A DNA stretch of 64,000 nucleotides, taken from contig JAJEKV010000097.1 in the NCBI GenBank assembly GCA_021234155.1, positions 1,548,001-1,612,000 on the forward strand, given 5' to 3'. Shown piece by piece: positions 34,476 through 47,292 of this stretch. Made by a program: the position numbers and the translations under genes. This stretch comes from Isoetes taiwanensis. Lineage: Eukaryota > Streptophyta > Lycopodiopsida > Isoetales > Isoetaceae. Each line of letters opens with the position of its first letter. Positions within the stretch are counted from its first letter, which is position 1. The notes beneath the pieces were generated by a model that saw nothing but the letters and a program-made list of their open reading frames with translations, did no database searches and was not told the DNA's origin.

Positions 34476-36660
34476 AACTGGAGTTAGCCAGATCAATATG
34501 CAGCTAGTAACAAATATTTAGTTGGTCTGGCTAGTGGTTTTTGGTGTTTAGACATACAGGTTTGCCATAATAGGTCGTTGAAGCTGTGCAGGCAGTGTTG
34601 GATCTTTATGTTGGTTATTTGCATCAATTGTATATGCTAGATCAAGGTGGTTGTAGGACAGTGTCAGGTCGATGGCAGTTGTTGGCTGGGTTTGTTAGAG
34701 TTAAGTGGCTATAAAATAGGTTGTTAAGTGCAGGGTTGCTTGAAGGTATATAGCTAATCTTATGATGAGGTTTAGAATAGACAAATATGCCTGGATATTT
34801 TACAACATCTCATGCATGCAGGCGCTGGTTGTAGGTTTAAGTATACAATGTTAAATAAGCATAGGGTAATGCTGGTTGCTTATGTGTTGCTTTAGTTTTT
34901 TAATGTTATTGGCTGAGTTCTCCTGCATGCTTAAGTCTAGAGGACATAGACTGATGTACTTGGGCACATTAATATTAAGGTGGATATTATGGTCTACAAA
35001 TCTGGGCAGATGTCATTGATTTCTATACTGTGGTAAGTAGTTAGTGATTATGGAAAAGGCAGGAAATAGTGATTCAGGACATGTAAAATGCGAGCATTCA
35101 TGTTTGAGTTAAAATTAAACTTGTGATGGGGAAAGCAGCAGTATTAATATTGTTGTTTTGGGCACATAGATGTCTATTTTGATGTTCAGGCTTAGATATA
35201 TGAGATGAAACCAATGATAATGGTTACCAAGACGTGAAAGGGCGATATGTCGTGTTCCATGACTCAGGGACTTTGAAAATTCGTTAAACAAGGCTGAGTA
35301 TTTGCATGATCAGTTTGTTTCTAGTGTGCATGATATTCCAGCTAGTTTCATGGCTTGCTTATCCATCTTATCAGTCAAGGATAATGTTTTCAATTTCTGC
35401 CTGACTAAAACTTGAATATCTATGTCTTGGAAGTGTTGAGAATCTGAGCGCTTTGAGCCCTATGCATCATCGTATCTTCAGCACCAAAAACTCTAAAATT
35501 TACACTCATTTTCTTTTGTTGGGCATGTAACTGTGTAACCTTACAATAGTATCTGACTGTGGTAGGGAAGTGACAGGCATTACAGTGGCTCCATGTATAA
35601 TCATTCTAGTGGTAGGGAACTGACAAGCAGTAAAGTGGCTCCATCAAGGGGAAAACAGAAGCACTCGTGTTAGCTCAAGAGTGAATCCGTGCTGATGGAT
35701 TGGTCTATCCAAAGGTCTTAAAACTCAACAAGGCATTCAAAAACATGAAAGTTCGAAAGGTTCACTAAGCGTGGAAATCAATGATATAGTAAGAAATATA
35801 AAAGTAAGAACCTGAAAGCTGCGTAAAAGAAAAGCAAAGGGTGGAAGGGGCAAATTGAAGTTGTTTTTTTTTTGCAAGAGCTAAATAATATCAAGTCAAA
35901 CCTAACTTTTGGATGTTGGTGATCTGCCAAGTACATTTACATGGTATGAAGCAAATTATGACACAAACATGTAGAACTAACTCTAATCTCTTGAATAATG
36001 AAGATGTCTTTCTTGATAGTGTCAAAATTTTGTTGATATTCTTTAAGGTTTACATCCTATATAAGGGACTCCAATGTCACATAACTCAAAGAGAACTGTT
36101 ATATTCTCTGAAGGTGAAACACACTAAGGATATGTTGGGTAATGTTGAAGCACATATCCAATCAAGAGGCTGGCCATGTAGAGAAGTGGTGCAGAAAGTG
36201 CTGAATATAGTCCTTCAGACCAAAATAGAGCCTGGAAATGAAGATGCAGGAATAATCTGCAATTTTGGAAAAGGGGTTCAAGAACCATGATCCCATGTCA
36301 TCATAAATATAGTAGATCTTTACATTATTGTGCAATTCTTTGAGGCAACAAAATACTATCATAAATCAAATATACATAATTTGTTTTCTTGTAGCAGAAT
36401 ATTAATCATGCATAAAATAGTTTGTACTTTCAAATATGTATCTTCTCATTGCTATGCAATTTGTGAAGTCAACAAGAATATTATCATAAATCAAATATAG
36501 ATAGTTCGTTTGCTTGCAGTAGAATATTAACCATACATAAAATAGTTTGCCTGCTTGCAGACTTCCCACCAGATACTCTAAAATGATGTTCTTTGGGACT
36601 GTGTAATCAGCATTAGTTTAGGATTTCCTATAGTTGCGCATGGAAGCATCAATTTAGATT
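34476..36660. other. No gene seen; two short tandem repeats
   Basis: No recognisable protein. Two local duplications stand out: a 36-bp unit at 35559-35594 and 35609-35644 (GTGGTAGGGAA...GTGGCTCCAT), and a ~94-bp unit at 36331-36424 and 36454-36548 (ATCATAAATCAAATATA, GAATATTAA, CATAAAATAGTTTG). An open frame at 35913-36290 (125 codons) matches nothing I know. Confidence 0.4.
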
Positions 36661-36679
36661 TTTCTGTAGTTGTATGGCT

Positions 36680-36866
36680 ATATATTTTTCTACTAAGGTT
36701 TTTTTCTCAAAAACCTGCAAGGGCAGGGTTTTTTAATCCTAGTAGAAAACATTTTACAGCTATGCGCACCTACTCATTGGCATTTATTGCTACACATTGT
36801 ATTGTGTCACATAGACCAATTGGTCTCCGAGGACGTTAAAAACCAATTCAATTCAATTTAATTCAT
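36680..36866 (+). mobile_element. LINE 3' end with AATTC tail
   Basis: Only the 3' non-coding end is present. It has the long stem (CTACTAAGG 36690-36698, CCTAGTAG 36738-36745, one bulged base), the inner TTTTTTCTCAAAAACC block, the terminal stem-loop AGACC AATT GGTCT (36813-36826, a perfect palindrome), GGACGTTAAAAACC and a degenerate AATTC tail. Confidence 0.7.
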
Positions 36867-37519
36867 CTCGAGGTATCAATTTTTCTAATGAATTAACCAC
36901 ATGGGCAAAACAATATTAGGTATTCCCCTCGCGTGACAAATTTTGTAAATCATGCATGTTAGCCCAACGACAAACATCATGTTCATGATCACAACATGGT
37001 CTATAAAATTTGGGTGTGTATATGCATTTATCCTTTTCACCCGGAATGACACTAACAAAGCACCTTCGAACAATGCAGTTTGAGGGCCCTGGGGGGTACA
37101 CACAATGTGAAGTCTATATGACATGTGCGTGCATAGGGTCAAGAGAAATTATCCCTTATACGGGATTTTCCTACAAAAATATCCCTTATGTTTCATATAC
37201 CCCTACCATAATTCCTTCAAATATATACAGAATTCAAGCAAGAAATATCCCCTCCCATACTTATACGGTACGGGTACGGTACGATTTTGGCCCAAAAAAA
37301 TCCCCTACAGTACACTCACATGTTTTGTACGGTTTTTTCTGAGTGCACCCTCCGGGTTGGGGGCGTAGTGCAAATAATGTTGTTTGTTTTATGAAACTAT
37401 ATGGAACAAAAATTTAGGCCTTTTCAACTACATCCTTTTATGTTATAGTCTGAATTGAAAATTTCCATCTTGAAATGCCCTCCATAAACTTAGGTTTAGA
37501 ACGTCCGCCAAGGTGGTAG
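36867..37519. other. No gene seen
   Basis: Short open frames overlap on both strands at 36885-37368 and match nothing I recognise. ACGGTACGGGTACGGTACG near 37265 is a small internal repeat. Confidence 0.35.
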
Positions 37520-37566
37520 AGAGAAATGTTCGCGGGGGCCTTGGCCGCCGCGATAAATTTCTTGTA
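37520..37566. repeat. GC-rich palindromic dispersed repeat, copy 2
   Basis: Same 47-bp unit as 12259-12305 with one change (C to G in the left arm, which introduces one mismatch in the stem). Flanks are unrelated to those of copy 1. Confidence 0.75.
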
Positions 37567-37764
37567 GTAATCATTATAATAAATTCTTTGTTTCTTTCTC
37601 ACGCTTTCTCAACATTCGACTATGAGTCTTTGTTATTTGTTCATCTAGTCTACTTATATAGTGTTCATCTGATCTTTAATAGATGATATATTTTAGTAGT
37701 CATTATAATAAATTCTTTGTTTCTTTCTCGCTCTTTCTCAACATTCAACTATGAGTCTTTGTTC
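37566..37764. repeat. ~70-bp tandem duplication around a dispersed hairpin repeat
   Basis: CATTATAATAAATTCTTTG to TATGAGTCTTTGTT occurs at about 37570-37633 and again at 37697-37763. Between them lies TCATCTAGTCTACTTAT to TAGATGATATATTTTA (37641-37694), which is a separate dispersed repeat also at 26812-26867 and, in copy B, near 59975-60030. Confidence 0.6.
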
Positions 37765-37810
37765 CCATAACCCAATCGGATTATCGTAAACGAATCTATC
37801 TATATTTTTT
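37755..37810 (+). mobile_element. Short LINE 3' end with TCTA-type tail
   Basis: CCCATA, AACCC AATC GGATT (37769-37782, one mismatch), TATCGTAAACGAATC, then TATCTATA. It matches the ends of the other LINE copies for about 50 bp only. Confidence 0.4.
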
Positions 37811-40800
37811 CGTAGTTGTTTCTTATAGTGTTAAATGCATTTTTGTGTTTCGCTATAGGTTCAATGCGATGTTCAGTCCATAACGTTGCCCATCACTCAG
37901 AATTTTGATTTTGAAGCTTATCCTAAAATGAGAAAATTGATTATTTGTAAAAAAATGCTTCTATTACTCAGTTCGTATTCGTACAGGAGCTTCGATGCAG
38001 TAGTCGCCCTAGATTTACATTGGAAGAAAGGCCAGCACCAAGAAATCGTCATTCAACATGGTAAAGCAATAATTTGTCTTTCAATTTTCAGTCTGCAAAT
38101 CCACAAAAATATGCATCATAATAAATAGAAAGGATGGATGAACGGATGAAATATGATGCAAAGGATGTAAATGGCAATTAGTCTGAAGATTCTCCCATTC
38201 TAAATCTGAAAGGATGGTCATGTTTCATGGAGTTTATCTGATGCATGTTACATTTGGATGCTGGGTGTGTCCAAAGAATAATAGACACCAAAAGAAATGT
38301 TATCGTATGTTTTCTTGAAGATATTTTTTGTTGTGTATGATTGGTTGTTTTCTACTGTTCCCATTACAGATGATGCAAAATAACATGTTTGTGTAGAATG
38401 CACGTTGCATGCTTGTTTTGTCATAGTTAAAATTATATAGAGCATATGTTTTCCAGAATAGAACATATCAGCTTAAAAATGGCATTAAACTTCTTCTATA
38501 CATGTTTGCTCAATTCCATGCCTATATTGGTTGCCCCAAGCTTCTATTCTAATCGTGGCACATGCCTGACTATTTTGCAAAGCTCATATTTTAAAAGTAA
38601 CCCATGAAAAGACACAGGGAAATCTATGACGCCTTGTTACTCTTGAAGATTTAGCGATAGCATTCCCATGGATGTGACTTGCTCCTTCTTCTGTTTTGAG
38701 TGCATGTTCCAAGGTATCAGCAAATTTTTCTTAAAATATTTGCATGTAATTTATGGCTTTACATACCCGAAACTTTGTTGTAGTATCAACATGTTTTAAG
38801 GCATCAATTCACTCAAAAGTTTGTGAAGTTTGATAACAATGTGTGCTTCCTCAAGGTAACACCTGGATCTAATTTTATGTTTATGGGTTTGTTGCATTTT
38901 GTTAAGGTCAACTAGCTGTGCAAACTTTTAGACAAGTAACTCTTTTATAAAAATAGAGCAAATGATTGAAAGCAAATCTATTAACCATAGCATACTAGGA
39001 TAATCTCTAAGCTATTGATAAATGCGATACCGGTAGCATGTCGCATGCCTTCGTTTAATGAAACTTTGTTATTTCATTTATGTATTTCATAGTCAAATAG
39101 TTTGTTGGTGCTTCAAGTCATATTTCGGAAAAGAAGGGATGTGAAGATGGTTAAGTAGCATATTGCCTGTTACGCTCAGGCGAGAGTCTGGTGAGAGGTC
39201 AATGCACTCTTACTGCCATAGTGGCAAACAAACTTGGCTCTCTATAATAAACTTGGCTCTCTATTCTGATAGCCCTAGTCTTAGCAGCAAAAAAATGCAT
39301 GTTTGCAATTGTTAACACAAAGAACTGCTCTATTCCAATTGCTTGAGTCGTAGCCTGAACAAAAGAGAGCCTTGTACAGGTACAAAAAATAAGTCTCACA
39401 TTGTATTTGTCTGCAAACAAATTTTGTTTGTCTTTTGTGCAATTTATTATTGAAATGTTTGTTGCCCTCTGGCTTGCAAGGAAGTTTATTGCAAGATTTG
39501 TAGAGCATGATCGTAATTTTAGTTCTTCTCTACAATGTTTCTGGTGCACAATATCTATCAAAGTTTTTGCCTACTGTGAATTTAGCCATGCTCAATGCCA
39601 ATATGGCAAATCTATTTTTTAACAGGGAAATTAAATCCTGCTTATTTGTAGTTTCAAGTTTGGGGCTCTACTAATTGACTTGTTGACCACTAATCTGAGC
39701 ATTTTGAGGTTCGTTTCTAGGTATGTTCTATGGTTTGATATAGTCCTTCCTTCGAGAATGATTTAAAGAGCACACATCTTCTTACCATAAAATCCTGGCA
39801 ATAAAGTCCCTAGCAAAATATATTTGTTGGTAATAATTACATAACGATGCACTCAGGCCAAATGGTCACCAGATATTTGATTGTTTTATTAATCAAAGTA
39901 TATCATTGATAGTCCGTTTGGCTTAAGAAGCAATTATAATATATGGGCTTTTGTATGCCATCCTAATATAATTTCAAGACGAAGACTTACTCGACAAGAT
40001 ATATAATCGAACAAATTATTTTCTTAAAATGACGCACTCAGTTTAAATATCCACCATATATAAAATATGAATGATCTATAAAGTAGCAATATAGGATCAA
40101 AGGCAATCATCACAATCTGAACATTTTTTAACATTTACCCCCACTTTGCAAAATCCATTCCAGAGATTATACAAGTGATCCTAAAATTGAGAATATTTAG
40201 AAAATTTCTGATAATCTTCAACTCTAGATTTTCTAACAAAGCGACTGATACTGATAATCCATAGTGATTCAGGCTGCCACCACAAATATTTAATATAATG
40301 AAAACAAAGTGTTGCTTGGTCCTATATGAAAAATAAAATAAGGCCAACAATCATAATCCTGTGACGTCAAACCTAAATACCTAATAAATCTTACCTTGTT
40401 AAAGCCTTCTGATGTGCTTCTTGCTAGTTATAGTTTTTCTTTGTGACAAATCATTTCATTGTTCATATGCATGTAATTCCATGCAACAAGGATGAAATAA
40501 AATCCCCATTGATCTTTTCCCGAATTGGCCAACCAAATACCATTATTATAATTAATAATATACTACGAAATGAACCACCACACCACCAGCATTAAACATT
40601 CAAAAAAAAAAGGGGAAGGGGAATCGTGACAAATTGACAACGAACTGGCTTTGCGCTTCTTTCCAATTCCGTCTGATCCCGCTCTTTAGTCTGCGGCTAG
40701 AGTCCAGACTCCAGACCATACCAATGGAAAATCCAAAGAATCCAGACCAGAAGAATGATGTGTCTCTGAAGTTTCCGCCCAAACTCCGACTGTGAACTTG

Positions 40801-41485
40801 GAAGATCCGCCCAAACTCGGAGTCAGGCTGTGAACGCGGACTCTGAACTCGGTCTTTGTGAACTCGGATCAGACTTTCAGGAAAACGTAACGAAAATATA
40901 TGCACTGTCTATAATTAAGTCATTGTACATTGTGCTACTGATTCTTCTTCTTGCTCTATATGATGTCTTACAAACTCTAAACAAATTGCAGTAGAAGGTG
41001 TGCCCATAAAACCATTCTAAAAAAAGGCAAATCCACGCTCGATTCTTCACAATACTTAACCACTATTGCTTTTGGCACATCTCTGAATTTTATTATGACA
41101 AACCCGAGAGCAAGCCTGTAATAGAAATCGCGCCATTCTTTACCATTCTATGATGGTCAACCTCTGTTTGCCTTCAACGATCCCGTGCCAAGATCAGGCC
41201 CAACACCACCTGTTCGTCCATAAAATTGCAATGCAGCTTCCATGAGATCCTTAATAGTCACGTTTGTCAATTATTTGCATTGCAAATAAATTTTTTTTTT
41301 TAATCCACTTTTTTTTCCAATGGGCCAGATTCTAGAAGAGCATTCAGAATAGAAGATGATTGCCCTAAACTTGTTTCCACAGATATTAAAAGATATTGTA
41401 TTAGTTTTATTTCATGTATTATCTCCTTTTTTGTTACCAATTCTTTTTGGTACAGATGGTAAGACTCAAAAAAGATCCTCGATAG
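37811..41485. other. No gene established
   Basis: Mostly AT-rich without family matches. At 37857-38079 (plus) an open stretch (VQCDVQSITLPITQNFDFEA, FDAVVALDLHWKKGQHQEIV) runs from a TATAG acceptor-like site to an ATG|GTAAAG donor-like site and may be an exon. Open frames at 39199-39561 and 40600-40905 (minus) are unsupported. Confidence 0.3.
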
Positions 41486-42021
41486 CAAGATATATTCAAA
41501 GCTTTTCATAAGTCTCAAGCAAGCAGAAAAGCAAGAAGCGGTAACTCCAACAATGTTGACATTGAAGCATCTAATGAAGCCTTAGATCTTAATGCAGAAC
41601 CAGACATAGATGAGGAAGATCATATTGATGAATTTCAAGAGTGTGATGGAACTACCGATAAAGAGAAGTTTAAAAGAGTTTGGAAACCAAGTTGGGCTAG
41701 TCCATATCCATGGAATTATTGTGTTGGAATTCCTTCTAATCAAAGGATTAAATGTAAATGGTGCGTGGAATTCAAGATGGGCACACCTTTTGTAAAAGGG
41801 GGAAGTTCTTCTATACAAAGGGAAGCTTTCATGATAAGTCAAAGGTTCATAAGCTTGCTACCTTATGCATGGAAACTAAGAAGAAGCCATCAACTTCCAC
41901 TATTCCAAAACATGTTGTGCTTATGTATGAACATGAAAAGGCTCATATCATTTCTGTAATAAAATGTGCATATAAAGTTGCATCACAAATGCAATCTTTG
42001 AAGGAATATGCCCATAAATGA
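41486..42021 (+). pseudogene. BED-finger, hAT-like transposase N-terminal fragment
   Basis: The frame opens after a TAG at 41483 and reads an acidic leader, then FKRVWKPSWASPYPW and IKCKWCVEFKMGTPFVKGG. After a one-base shift near 41825 it continues HDKSKVHKLATLCMETKKK to a stop at 42021. The C-x2-C and H-x5-H spacing with the WKPSW...PW lead-in is that of BED-type zinc fingers in hAT transposases of the ZNF862/KIAA1586 type. The catalytic domain is absent; LINE sequence starts soon after. A domesticated host gene is possible but the frameshift argues against it. Confidence 0.55.
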
Positions 42022-42227
42022 CGAGTACTCATCATATACAAATCTTATGGCAGGTACATCAATTTGATTTATGTTTAATTTATATGCGTCTTTTTACATA
42101 GATTAGTTTATGTTTTTCTTTTCTCGGCCAGTTTGCTCTTTTGGATTCTGGATTAGGGCTTCACATATTCCCTTGGCTTGCCCTAATTTGTTGGTCAGTT
42201 TGATTCAAGTTCTGTTTTGGTACCCAT

Positions 42228-43998
42228 GGACACTCTCAGGACATCCCCAACCCAACTCGAGAACCAGACCCAGACCCAGACTCAGACACAGCTGCCTGAC
42301 ATGCCCACTTGGGAGGAGCATACAGCCGGCCCACCGCACAAGAGACCTAGACCTAGCAGTCAGGCCAAGGGAGAGCCTCTTCCATGAAGAAGGAGGCTCG
42401 TGCAAAGGCTCAGGCAGCAAGCTCAGCTCAGCCAGCAACACAGTCGACAGACCCAGCTTTGCAGACCTCAGACTCTGATTCCACACAAGGGTGGCACACC
42501 AGTCATGCCATGAGAGGTGGAGACAAACACAGGCAATGGTTGAGGATCACACCACTCGAGATCTCACACTGGCGGAAAAGAGCAACAAGCCTCGTCCCCA
42601 GTGCTTAAGAAGCAAGCTGGCTATAGTAAAAACAACAGTTTAGAGGCATTGAGACCCAAGTGCAATAATTGCTTGACAAGATTAAGCTTGTTGCAATTTG
42701 AAAGGGAGCGGGGATAGAGCGGACTCTTTGCGCCTCAGGGCACAAATAGACACCATGTCTACCCGGAGATGAAGTTATAATAAAGGACAAGGAGAGAATT
42801 GAGGAGATGGTCTTTGATATCTCCCGTCTTCGATCGAACATTGCGAGATGTCATTGCCACTCAGGGGGCATTTCGGATAGCAACTAACAAAAGCCAGTTG
42901 CTATAGCGGAGGCCCTTCGAGCGTGGTCAGCACAATGGAGATCACCTTAACATCGGAGATGATGTGGTTGCCTTTAGGATCTGAAGTTGGAACAGGCGTT
43001 CCCTTGTTCAAGAGCAAGAGGCACACGAGCTCACGAAGCTACAATCCAACAGGGAAAGGACTCCATGCCAATGCACCGCGAGGCCTTGCAAAATTGTGTA
43101 TCTGAGTTGGGCCGGTAGAAACAATTCAGCAGGAGTCGAGCTCTCGGCCCGAGGCGGGAGGCAATCTCGGGCACCTCGCCTGCCACCCATGCTCAAGCAC
43201 CCATGCGAAGTCGGTCTAGGCGGGCACCACGACGCCCTACTTCACCTTTCCCTCCACACTAACAGGACTCTCCTGTTCATGGACACCGGACAACGCCTTC
43301 AAATCCTGAGGGCAATGGCGGTACATGCTGTCCCAAACAAACGTTGATCCCGTGAGCTTAGTGAAGCAGACGGAGAGGTCATAATTTGGTGATCCGTAGT
43401 AGCTTGGGAAGAAGAGGGAGAATCTCATTCAGAGCTCGGTCACGGATCATCAATCGTATGACATTGCCTAGGCACGTACACATTGCTCGAGCAGTAGCCA
43501 TGGTGCTTTCGGCGTTACTTCCTTCAACCGTATTGTCATATTCCACGATATGAGATATGCAAGTGCACGGGATGCCATCTAGCAGCTAGGGCAAGCAATT
43601 GAAGGGAACATCCTTATATGTGGGACGGGACCTCACTGGCGCAATAGGAGTCCCTTGAGGCATGAGCTCACCAAGGTTGAGGCATCCCCTGTCAAGGAGG
43701 AGCTGCGGGACTAGTTCGAGGCAAGATGCACATTTTCCGCTCACCGAATGTTGCTGCAGACCCTCCGAGCCATTCAGCTGCAGCCCCAACCTCCTCTGAT
43801 CATGCTCCTCCACCGTCTGCTCCAGCCCCCGCCCTGCTGCCCTTTGCCACTACTCCTCGGTCATATGCCACCCCAACTCCTATTGCTTCTCACTCTGCCC
43901 CAACCCCTACTGCTTCTCACTCTGTCCGCATGACTCAGTCTGCTACCGCTTCCCACTCTTCAACTCAATCTGCGCATGCCTCTGCTACTAACAAATAG
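42228..43998 (+). pseudogene. LINE copy C: ORF1-like protein
   Basis: A likely start MDTLRTSPTQLENQTQTQTQ opens a Gln/Thr-rich N-terminus followed by PPHKRPRPSSQAKGE. Broken central parts include AIEGNILICGTGPHWRNRSP, shared with copy A. The last segment (43726-43998) is an open Ala/Pro/Ser/Thr-rich tail with repeated PTASHS-like units ending in a stop before the endonuclease. No zinc knuckle is seen. Confidence 0.55.
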
Positions 43999-44009
43999 GG
44001 AATGTGCCC

Positions 44010-44880
44010 GGGTGGTCTTACGGAATTGTCGAGGTTTTCCCATGGCGTAGTCTCAACTCACATTGCGGATATGGATCTCATCTTCCTCATGGAGACATGG
44101 GAGCACAGCGGGGACCACTGAGCTACCGATCTTCTAGGCTATCGACATTTCTCGATCTTCAATAGGACACATGCAAGAGGGAACATGGAGGGTTACATTA
44201 TTGTCTGCAGGAGTCTTTAGCGCGGTCGGTCTTCACGCACAAGATTGCTGAGATCTAGCCCGGTACTTGTGGATTTGCGGGTGCGAAAATTGTAGTGGCA
44301 ACCCTCTCTTCTTGCTTGCTTGCTACTTTCCACATGCGGCTGCTAACTTTTACCATGCCCACTCGGATGTGGACAGGACTAGCTCCATATGTCGATCTAT
44401 ATGATGACATACAACAACATAAACGGTTAGGTAGTGTGGTACTCCTTGGGACTTCAATGCACCGGACAGGAGTAGAGCAGCCCATGAGACTTGATCCTTT
44501 GGCTCGGGATGTGTTATAGCCATTTCCGCTGAGGCGGCTTGGCCCACGAACATCGATGATAGTCGTCACGCCGCTTTGGCGGTGGTTGCTTCTACTATGT
44601 GGTGTCTTTGACTTGGTAATTTGTAATGGCTCGGCATAAAGTGGCGTTCCTCCCGTAAGTGCACCCGCACAAGAGAATCGTGGTGGAGGATCTAGTATGG
44701 TGGACTATCTATTAGTGCCGAAAGCGGGATGTACATTTGATCAACCACTTCGGGTAGGCTGCATAAAGTAGAGATGAGGAGACTGACTCAGATCACCTTC
44801 CACTTTACCTGCAGTTGGATTGGCGGGCTGCTAGAACCCCTTCTATGGCAGCTCCTCGTGATACCCTCACTTGCGATTGG
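44010..44880 (+). pseudogene. LINE copy C: endonuclease domain
   Basis: Blocks ADMDLIFLMETWEHSG, YVDLYDDIQQHKRLGSVVLL and a Gly-Gly-Ser-x-Met-Val-Asp stretch near 44690-44705 match copy A. Stops and frameshifts interrupt it (for example after GSVVLLGTS, where GDFN is lost). Confidence 0.7.
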
Positions 44881-45559
44881 ATTATGAGCGGGCAAAGGAT
44901 TATGCTGATATGCTCATAGATGACCTTTCAGGAATTTTGCAGGCCCCCACGCTAGAGCAGCAAACGGGCCAGCTGATTGAGCTACTTGGTTCTGTCGCAG
45001 AAAGATGTTTTGGGATAGCATGCAGAAGTATCCGGGACCGCAACATTCGCGTAATCGGTGGTTTGATTCGAGTGTAAGGAATACAAATGCCGGCTCGCCG
45101 GATCCACGAGATCCCGCAATGCGCCCACATGCCACCACACAGTATCGTGCTTTCTTGAAGGCAAAGAAATCTCAGTATATTGCACGTCATCAAAGGGAAA
45201 TGTTTTACATGTTGGAAAGCCATCCTAGAACCTTTTGGCACAAGGTTCTTCGAAAGCCACCCGACCTACGGGAACATCACTAATGGCGGTGGGAACAATA
45301 CTTGCAAAGAACTCTATGATCCTCAAGGGACCACGAGCACTCATACCCTGAGAATGGTCCGACATTAGAAATCCTGAGGATGATGTTACCCGTGGTGCGG
45401 CGTTTGGCCAATGGGAAAGCAATCGGACTTTGGATGGTATCTGTGAGTTGCTCAAGTGGGCGTGGGAGCCTATGGTAGTCCCTAACCACTATTTCAGCGA
45501 GCACTACTGAGGAAGGATTCCCCCAAAGAAGTGGACCACAAGCTGAAGTTGTCCCCATT

Positions 45560-46190
45560 TACAAGGCAAAGAGATCCACATAGTCCATCCAATTACCGCA
45601 CAATCATGGTCGGTTCGGTGTTTGCCAAACCGCTAGCTGGCATTATTGAGCAGCGGTTGACCAGGTGGGCAGAAACGGCAGGTGTCGCGAGCTCTCCATA
45701 GCGGGGTGGTTCAGACCGGCATTCAACCATTGATCATATCTTCACATTGAGGACTTTGGTTGAGGATAGCGAAAGCGTCCGGCGGGACTGTATTGTTGCT
45801 TTGTTGACTTTTGCGAAGGCTTTTGACCACGATTATACTCGGAAGTTATGGGAAAGATTGCGGCATTTGGAGGTTCATTGGATATGCAAAAATGCGATTA
45901 TCACGGGTTATGAGTTGTTGGTGGATCGCGGATGGCCGGGACAACCATTCACTAGCAATATTAGGGTCCACGGGGATGTCCTCTTTCCCCAACATTGTTT
46001 GATGCGTACATTTACGGTTGGAACTTGGCTCATGGACAATGAGGGTGGGACCCAACTTTTGCATCAGTCATGGGGCAACTCATCTATGCGAGATGATGTT
46101 GACCTCTTAGCTCACACTCTAGAGGATGCGATCTCACCTAGATGCTCGGATACATGCCGGAGCCCACGGACATGAACGTCAATGCGGCCC
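45560..46190 (+). pseudogene. LINE copy C: reverse transcriptase
   Basis: DHDYTRKLWERLRHL and HSTIDHIFTLRTLVEDSES align to copy A. The catalytic motif is disrupted: an extra base turns YADDVDLLAHT into a shifted MRDDVDLLAHT near 46085-46120. Confidence 0.7.
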
Positions 46191-46194
46191 GCGA

Positions 46195-47215
46195 CTAAGG
46201 TGGTCCTCATCTCATCCTCAGCGCCATCCAAAGGCCCCTTCATTCACTTTTGAGGGCAACAATTGGAGGTGACACCCACTTATAAGTATACGGGAGTGGA
46301 GTTTCCTTCTACACTATCTTTGGGACACTTCCATAAGATTGCGTGTAGCGGCCATTTTGGAAAGCACTTTATGCAATGCGAACAATAACCTGAGCAGAAT
46401 TGTATGATTGGGGACATCGGGCACATCGTTCGGGGTATTAGTAGAGCCCGTTCTTTTGTATGCGGGGTTGAAGTCTCAGGCTGATGGTGTCCCTTCTTTG
46501 GAGCGACTTAGAATAGGTACAAAAGGCCTTCTTAGCGGGCACTTTCGAGGTGAAATCCCGGTCCCATATCAAATTTTGTTGCGGGAGACCGGTTTTCTGC
46601 CCCGCCCCGCAAGCGCCCCTTGATAGACACATCGTCTATTTCCGGAAGGTGGTAAAGATGGATGATGATCGTCTCCGCACTTTGGCTTATCGCATTGGCA
46701 ATGGGACTACAAACGACTCAAGAATTGTTGGAAGGATAAAGAGTCGCGATGGCTAACTAGATGGAATGTCAAGGAGCACATGTGCATCGGGTAAAAAGCA
46801 GGCGGTCGCAGCGGCCGAGATGTTACCTTGATGCTTGTTTCTCCGCCAAGCTTTGGGATTCGGGGGCCTTGGAGCAAGTCAAAATAGCACATTACAAGCG
46901 CACATAAATCCCACATTAGAGCGAGGCCCTGGCGCTACCTATGTTCACATCGCCCATGAAAAGCTGAGGCATATCGCCTCCATCGCGACAGTGCCCACCA
47001 TCTCGGATTAGGGGCAATTCGATGGATTGGGAAACCCGTACGTCGGATAGGGTTTGTCGATCTTTACCCGGACGAGAACTGTTGAGGATAAAGGTGTCAC
47101 ACTTTCGAGCTGCCCGGCATATGATCGGTCCCGGACACGCTTATGCTCGATTGATTAGACCTAATGAGCGCTACACGCCCGATCACCGTGCGACCCGGTG
47201 CACTCACCGGATCAT
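46195..47215 (+). pseudogene. LINE copy C: C-terminal region
   Basis: PVPYQILLRETGFLP, RHIVYFRKVVKMDDDRLRTL and RIKVSHFRAARHMIG-like text match copy B at 33346-33987 in scattered frames. The final cysteine finger is not intact. Confidence 0.6.
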
Positions 47216-47292
47216 ACATTCGTAGTTGATCAATTTGAGGGCTCGACATGCCCCCAACAACCATTTAGTCGTTGATCCAAATTACACCGTTT

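Larger units (their letters stand above)
42110..47215 (+). mobile_element. APE-type LINE, copy C, heavily decayed
   Basis: The same family as 27950-32720 with the same domain order, here with ORF1 visible from its probable start. Frames break every few hundred bases. The characteristic 3' stem-loop end is not recognisable after 47215; the ~405-bp tandem units begin about 80 bp further on. The boundaries are approximate. Confidence 0.75.

Noticed and set aside
40600-40905. 101-codon minus-strand frame
   Set aside because: Repetitive Ser/Phe/Arg composition from CCGCCCAAACTC-type short repeats; no start context or family match.
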